A DNA stretch of 16,453 nucleotides, from contig LUJQ01000025.1 of the NCBI GenBank assembly GCA_001689485.1, forward strand, positions 14,552 through 31,004. The letters run 5' to 3'. The position numbers were made by a program, and so were the translations under genes. The stretch's first letter is position 1; every line of letters begins with the position of its first letter. Shown here in pieces: positions 13,019 to 16,453 of this stretch. The notes beneath the pieces were generated by a model that saw only the letters and a list, made by a program, of their open reading frames with translations, had not been told where the DNA came from and ran no database searches. The stretch is from Bacteroidales bacterium M6. Lineage in GTDB: Bacteria; Bacteroidota; Bacteroidia; Bacteroidales; Muribaculaceae.

Positions 13019-15040
13019 TTATGGGACTGCGATTTTTATGGTCGACACGGCTCCGGGAGCGGCCTTCCTGATAATGTAGATTCCGCTTGGGAGTTGTGTA
13101 AGGTCGGGCATCGTGGCGGATTGAAGTAGCTGGCGGCCGTCGACGGTAAATATGGTGAAGGTTGCAGGCCCGTTGACAGGTTCTGTATCGGTTGGTATGG
13201 TTTCGATGGCGGAACCTTCGGCCACGTAGTTTACCGGGAGGGAAAATTCATATTGTCCGCCATAGTGTAGCACGGTTATGTCGATTACATCGGCCACGCT
13301 TTCCGTGCAGTCTGAACAGTCATATACGATTCTGTTGCCCTTTACCTCTATCGGGAAATTACCTGAGCGTGTGGCGGCATCAACGATTATGGCTGTCGAT
13401 TTATTGGTTGTTTTAAACAGGGTGGAGGCTTTCCAATTACCGGCAGGCTCAGATTGGGAGATAGTCATTGACGGTTTGTTGAGCACCACGGCAGGTGTTT
13501 TTTTTACGGTAATCTTCACTTCCGCGCATAGCGACGGGTTGATTTCGGAAACGGCCGTGAGCACGGTCGTGCCTGTGGCGGCGGCTGTGAATGTGCCGTG
13601 TTCGTCGATAGTGCCTACTGAAGGGTCGGAGTTATACCACGTATAACGGTCGTGGGTGTATCTGTTCCCCTTCGAGCCGGGGATGACGGTTTCATAGTTA
13701 TCGGTGCTTTCTACATTAAGGAATATGGATTCCCCGATTATACATTCTGTTGTGGCTAGTGCCGATGCTTTCCCGTCAATGTCGATTACCACCCCGGTGA
13801 GTGATGTCACGGTGATTTCAGCGGCATCTCCGGCTATACCGTCAAGGCTGCTGAAGCGCACAGTGGTTTTTCCTTCCTTCAGCGGGGTGAATACGCCGTC
13901 GGGTGATATTGTGCCTATTGTCTCGTCGTCGACGGTATAGGTGTGGATTCCTTCGTTGCAAGGACGTCCGTTTTTGAAGAGGAGTCCTTCAAAACGGCAT
14001 GTGGAACCTATTGCTGCCTGGGCTTGGGGTGCCGACAGATAGTTCAGGTAATAATCGCGCAGCACATAATCCTGGTCGGGTTCGGTAAGCACCACGCCGT
14101 CGATTTCGCTCGACCACTCTCCCAGCCAGCCTGCGTTACCGGCTCCGGCTGTGTAGATGCGGATGAAGTCGATTTGGTCTAGCTCGACATAATTGCCTTC
14201 GGCGTCCACTGCCCATGAGATGTCGAATCCGTCGGTTACCGGGCCTTTCTCGTCGGGATAATATGGGTTGTTAGGCTTGGTGCCGTCGAAGCCGCCGGGT
14301 GTGCCGTGGCAGTCGGCATAGCCGAATGCCGGTGTTTTGTGGAATTTGATTCCTGCCGGGTTGCGCTTGTCGAGGGCTCCGGCGATGCGGTTGCCCGAAA
14401 GTGTGTAGCTGTGCAAGTCGATTCCGGGGAACAGGAAGGGGTCGGGATAATAGGGCTGTGTGTGTGCCGCTGTTGGAAGCAATGCCCCTGTAGCGCCGTC
14501 GTCCGCGCGCCAGCATATGGCGTGGGCGTTGTTGTATAGCGGGTTGTAATATGTAATGGCGGTGTTTTTACGCGTGGACGACAGGTGGTAGTCGCTGCCT
14601 GCCAGTTCGAGCCACGGGCCGTCGTCAGGAATCCCGTTGCCGTTCACATCTTTCATCACCAGTACAGCCCCCGGTTCGCACGATTCATTACTTGAACCTG
14701 AGGATATGGCGTTGCCTATGATGGTGAAATCGATTCCGTAGGGGTGACGCGGGTCATTTTTTATCGGTCGGTCGAAGCCTAGCACTATGTAGCCTCCGAA
14801 TCCTCCAAGCGATACTATCCCATCGGTTGCAGGATCGGTACCTCCGGTGACGGCCACCGGGCCGAGCGCCCCTGAGGGGTCGGTGGTAATCTCCAGGTTT
14901 ACAAACTGCCCCGGGGCAGGGCGGTAGTCGATGATTTTTGTCGCGTAGTCGGCTGCTGCGGAGCGTGCCCCCCCGGATATAAGCACAACCGCGGCAACCC
15001 CAGCAGGGATTGTCGCGGTTTTTATCTTGGATGATATCAT
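13019..15040 (-). CDS. Secreted surface protein with BIG2 domains and T9SS-like sorting tail
   Basis: 673 residues. A signal peptide (about 1-30) precedes an N-terminal domain (about 32-330) with SLGGFGGYIVLGFD, DFTIIGNAI, a Ca-binding-looking DVNGNGIPDDG loop (about 131-141) and WLELAGSDY. This domain recurs in Bacteroidota proteins annotated only as cell surface proteins. Two Ig-like BIG2 domains follow (about 335-415, with GTISPDGVFTPLKEGKTTV; about 420-515, with GTIDEHGTFTAAATGTTVL). A further sheet-rich stretch leads to a C-terminal tail (about 620-673) of the type IX sorting pattern: FTIFTVDGRQLL then LPSGIYIIR. It should end up on the outer surface or be released. The ATG at 15040 is 2 bp after the spt stop; a GTG at 15046 overlapping the spt stop is the alternative. 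Function is unknown. Confidence 0.8.
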   Translation of the reverse strand: MISSKIKTATIPAGVAAVVLISGGARSAAADYATKIIDYRPAPGQFVNLEITTDPSGALGPVAVTGGTDPATDGIVSLGGFGGYIVLGFDRPIKNDPRHPYGIDFTIIGNAISSGSSNESCEPGAVLVMKDVNGNGIPDDGPWLELAGSDYHLSSTRKNTAITYYNPLYNNAHAICWRADDGATGALLPTAAHTQPYYPDPFLFPGIDLHSYTLSGNRIAGALDKRNPAGIKFHKTPAFGYADCHGTPGGFDGTKPNNPYYPDEKGPVTDGFDISWAVDAEGNYVELDQIDFIRIYTAGAGNAGWLGEWSSEIDGVVLTEPDQDYVLRDYYLNYLSAPQAQAAIGSTCRFEGLLFKNGRPCNEGIHTYTVDDETIGTISPDGVFTPLKEGKTTVRFSSLDGIAGDAAEITVTSLTGVVIDIDGKASALATTECIIGESIFLNVESTDNYETVIPGSKGNRYTHDRYTWYNSDPSVGTIDEHGTFTAAATGTTVLTAVSEINPSLCAEVKITVKKTPAVVLNKPSMTISQSEPAGNWKASTLFKTTNKSTAIIVDAATRSGNFPIEVKGNRIVYDCSDCTESVADVIDITVLHYGGQYEFSLPVNYVAEGSAIETIPTDTEPVNGPATFTIFTVDGRQLLQSATMPDLTQLPSGIYIIRKAAPGAVSTIKIAVP

Positions 15041-15042
15041 TG

Positions 15043-16230
15043 TCACGGTATGATGTTGTGTGCGCGGAACACTTTCTGAATCTTTTCGAGTGCGAATTCC
15101 ACTTGTTCGCGGGTGTGGGTCGACATGAGGCTGAACCTTATGAGGGTGTCGTGAGGTGCTACTGCCGGGGTGACCACGGGGTTGACGAAGATGCCTTCGT
15201 TGAAGAGGTCGCGTGTTATGGCGAATGTTTTGAAGTCATCGCGGATGAACAGCGGTATGATAGGTGTGGATGTGTGGCCGATTTCGCAGCCCATCTGGCG
15301 GAAGCCGTCGAGTGCGAAATTGGTAATCTGCCACAGGTGTTCCTGGCGTTCGGGTTCGGCTTCCATGATTTCGAGAGCCTTGAGGGCTGCGGCGGTGGAT
15401 GCCGGGGTTATGCTTGCCGTGAATATGTAGGAACGTGAGTGGTGGCGGAGGAAGTTGGTTATTTCCTTGTCGGTGGCGATAAAGCCGCCGAGCGATGCGA
15501 ACGATTTTGAGAATGTGCCCATAATCAGGTCTACGTCGTCGGTAACGCCGAAATGGTTGCATGTGCCGCGTCCGCCTTTGCCGAACACCCCGATGCCGTG
15601 GGCTTCGTCAACCATCACCTGTGCGTCGTATTTCTTGGCGAGGCGGATTATTTCGGGGAGGTTGGCAACGTCGCCTTCCATCGAGAACACACCGTCGGTG
15701 ACGATTAGTTTCACTTTGTCGGGTGCGCACTTCTGGAGCTGTTTCTCCAGCGAGGCCATATCGTTGTGCTTGTATTTCAGTGAATGGGAGAAGCTCAGGC
15801 GGCGTCCTTCGATAATGGATGCGTGATCCTGTTCGTCCCAAAGGATGTAGTCCTCGCGGCCTGTGAGGCACGATACTACGCCGAGATTGACCTCGAACCC
15901 GGTGGAGTAAATCATCACGTCTTCTTTGCCGATATATTCGGCAATGCGTGCTTCGAGCTGTTTGTGAAGGTCGAGTGTGCCGTTCAGGAACGGTGAACCG
16001 GCACATCCTGTGCCATATTTTCTAGTAGCTTCGATTGCTGCTTCCTTGATTCGGGGGTCGGAAACCAGACCGGTGTAGCAGTTTGACCCGAACATCAGCA
16101 CTTTTTTCCCGTTGATGATTACCTCCGGCTCCTGCTCAGATGAGATTGCCCTGAAATAGGGGTAAACTCCGGCCGCCTTGGCTTCCTGCGGTGCGGTGTA
16201 TTGAGCGAGCTTGGCTTGTAATAGCTTCAT
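15043..16230 (-). CDS. spt: Serine palmitoyltransferase (alpha-oxoamine synthase)
   Basis: 395 residues, cytosolic PLP enzyme that condenses serine with a fatty acyl-CoA or -ACP thioester to 3-keto-dihydrosphingosine, the first step of sphingolipid synthesis. Key residues: His136 (DHASIIEGRR) stacks on PLP, Asp208 and His211 (VDEAHG) hold the cofactor, and Lys242 (GTFSKSFAS) forms the internal aldimine. The spacings 136-208-242 equal those of Sphingomonas SPT (159-231-265) as I recall. GSGCAG-like (GTGCAGSPFLNGTLDLH) and GVFSMEGD motifs are present. The sequence is closer to what I remember of Bacteroides SPT than to BioF (KAPA synthase) or KBL, which are the alternatives in this family. Length is typical, about 395. 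It has its own promoter and a long leader, and is followed at 2 bp by the surface protein gene. Confidence 0.88.
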   Translation of the reverse strand: MKLLQAKLAQYTAPQEAKAAGVYPYFRAISSEQEPEVIINGKKVLMFGSNCYTGLVSDPRIKEAAIEATRKYGTGCAGSPFLNGTLDLHKQLEARIAEYIGKEDVMIYSTGFEVNLGVVSCLTGREDYILWDEQDHASIIEGRRLSFSHSLKYKHNDMASLEKQLQKCAPDKVKLIVTDGVFSMEGDVANLPEIIRLAKKYDAQVMVDEAHGIGVFGKGGRGTCNHFGVTDDVDLIMGTFSKSFASLGGFIATDKEITNFLRHHSRSYIFTASITPASTAAALKALEIMEAEPERQEHLWQITNFALDGFRQMGCEIGHTSTPIIPLFIRDDFKTFAITRDLFNEGIFVNPVVTPAVAPHDTLIRFSLMSTHTREQVEFALEKIQKVFRAHNIIP

Positions 16231-16265
16231 ACTTTTATGGTGAGATATGTTTGTCTGTTATATGC

Positions 16266-16282
16266 GGCGGGATGCCCTGCGG
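16266..16282. repeat. 17-bp repeat copy 2 (GGCGGGATRCCCTGCGG)
   Basis: One base differs from the copy at 10623-10639. This copy lies in the leader of spt. Downstream on the plus strand, CCCTGC and GCAGCGGG can form a further small stem, so the transcript is likely folded here. Confidence 0.45.
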
Positions 16283-16340
16283 TTGCAGCGGGAATCCGGA
16301 TTTTATTGCGTTCGGGGTGTTTTGATCAGACATCGGCGTC

Positions 16341-16375
16341 GATTCGGCCCCCTGCGGCATTCGGCTTTTCGAATC
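16341..16375. other. Hairpin at the 5' end of the spt leader
   Basis: GATTCG (16341-16346) pairs with CGAATC (16370-16375). Within it ATTCGGC is repeated (16342-16348 and 16359-16365). With the -7 box at 16382-16389 the transcript would begin right beside this hairpin, a position typical of structures that protect mRNA 5' ends. The rest of 16231-16381 is leader without an open frame I can support. Confidence 0.4.
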
Positions 16376-16381
16376 AGCCCA

Positions 16382-16389
16382 CAAAATTA
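16382..16389 (-). promoter_or_regulatory. -7 box for the spt unit
   Basis: Minus strand TAATTTTG matches TAnnTTTG. A TTTG lies 12 bp upstream behind a run of seven T, closer than the usual 19-21 bp. The leader to the spt ATG would be about 145 nt. Confidence 0.55.
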
Positions 16390-16453
16390 GGAAAAAAATG
16401 GCAAACGGCGGTGATGACTGATGTAAAAATCAGGGCTGGCGCATGAGATTTAA

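Noticed and set aside
15043..16230. BioF (biotin) assignment for the PLP enzyme.
   Set aside because: No biotin genes nearby, and the sequence reads like the Bacteroides serine palmitoyltransferases I remember; BioF stays a formal alternative.

Overview
The window comes from a bacterium of the Bacteroidota, most likely order Bacteroidales. The supports are TAnnTTTG-type -7 promoter boxes, no obvious Shine-Dalgarno sequences, a bacterial serine palmitoyltransferase of the Bacteroides type, a type IX-secretion-like C-terminal tail, and a Bacteroides-type PepSY membrane protein. A gut Muribaculaceae-like genome would fit, but that family-level guess is only an impression. Every gene I can support lies on the minus strand, so transcription runs from high to low coordinates. 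I see no tRNA, rRNA, CRISPR array, insertion sequence or phage gene.

Right end (16389 to 13019): a promoter, a roughly 145-nt leader with a hairpin at its 5' end, and then spt (serine palmitoyltransferase, first step of sphingolipid synthesis). Two bases after its stop begins a large secreted surface protein with Ig-like (BIG2) domains and a T9SS-like sorting tail. A strong hairpin terminator at 12880-12913 closes this unit.

Centre (12777 to 2295): a second promoter box leads into a run of seven genes, all predicted to be exported or membrane-anchored. In order of transcription they encode a CHASE2 membrane sensor without a known output domain, a FecR-like secreted protein, a WD40-type propeller protein with an OmpA-like tail, a TPR-caspase with an intact His/Cys dyad, a DUF4384-type protein placed 5 bp behind the caspase, a small charged secreted protein, and a transglutaminase-like cysteine enzyme with an intact Cys/His/Asp triad. 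The propeller protein and the caspase share a homologous internal module of about 145 residues, which ties them together. I read the cluster as an extracytoplasmic, caspase-centred sensing and proteolysis system. It is the best candidate here for something undescribed. Co-transcription and function are inferred, not shown.

Left end (2258 to 32): a one-component regulator fuses a RIC/YtfE-like di-iron hemerythrin domain to a LuxR DNA-binding domain. It has its own promoter box and a set of short inverted and direct repeats upstream that could be its operator. Behind it lies a PepSY-associated membrane protein that has lost its start and first membrane helix. The break coincides with a C/G-rich palindromic repeat, so I call it a pseudogene.

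Stretches without genes are short. The longest is 12746-13018 (promoter, terminator and a second stem). The others hold the leader repeats and hairpins listed below.
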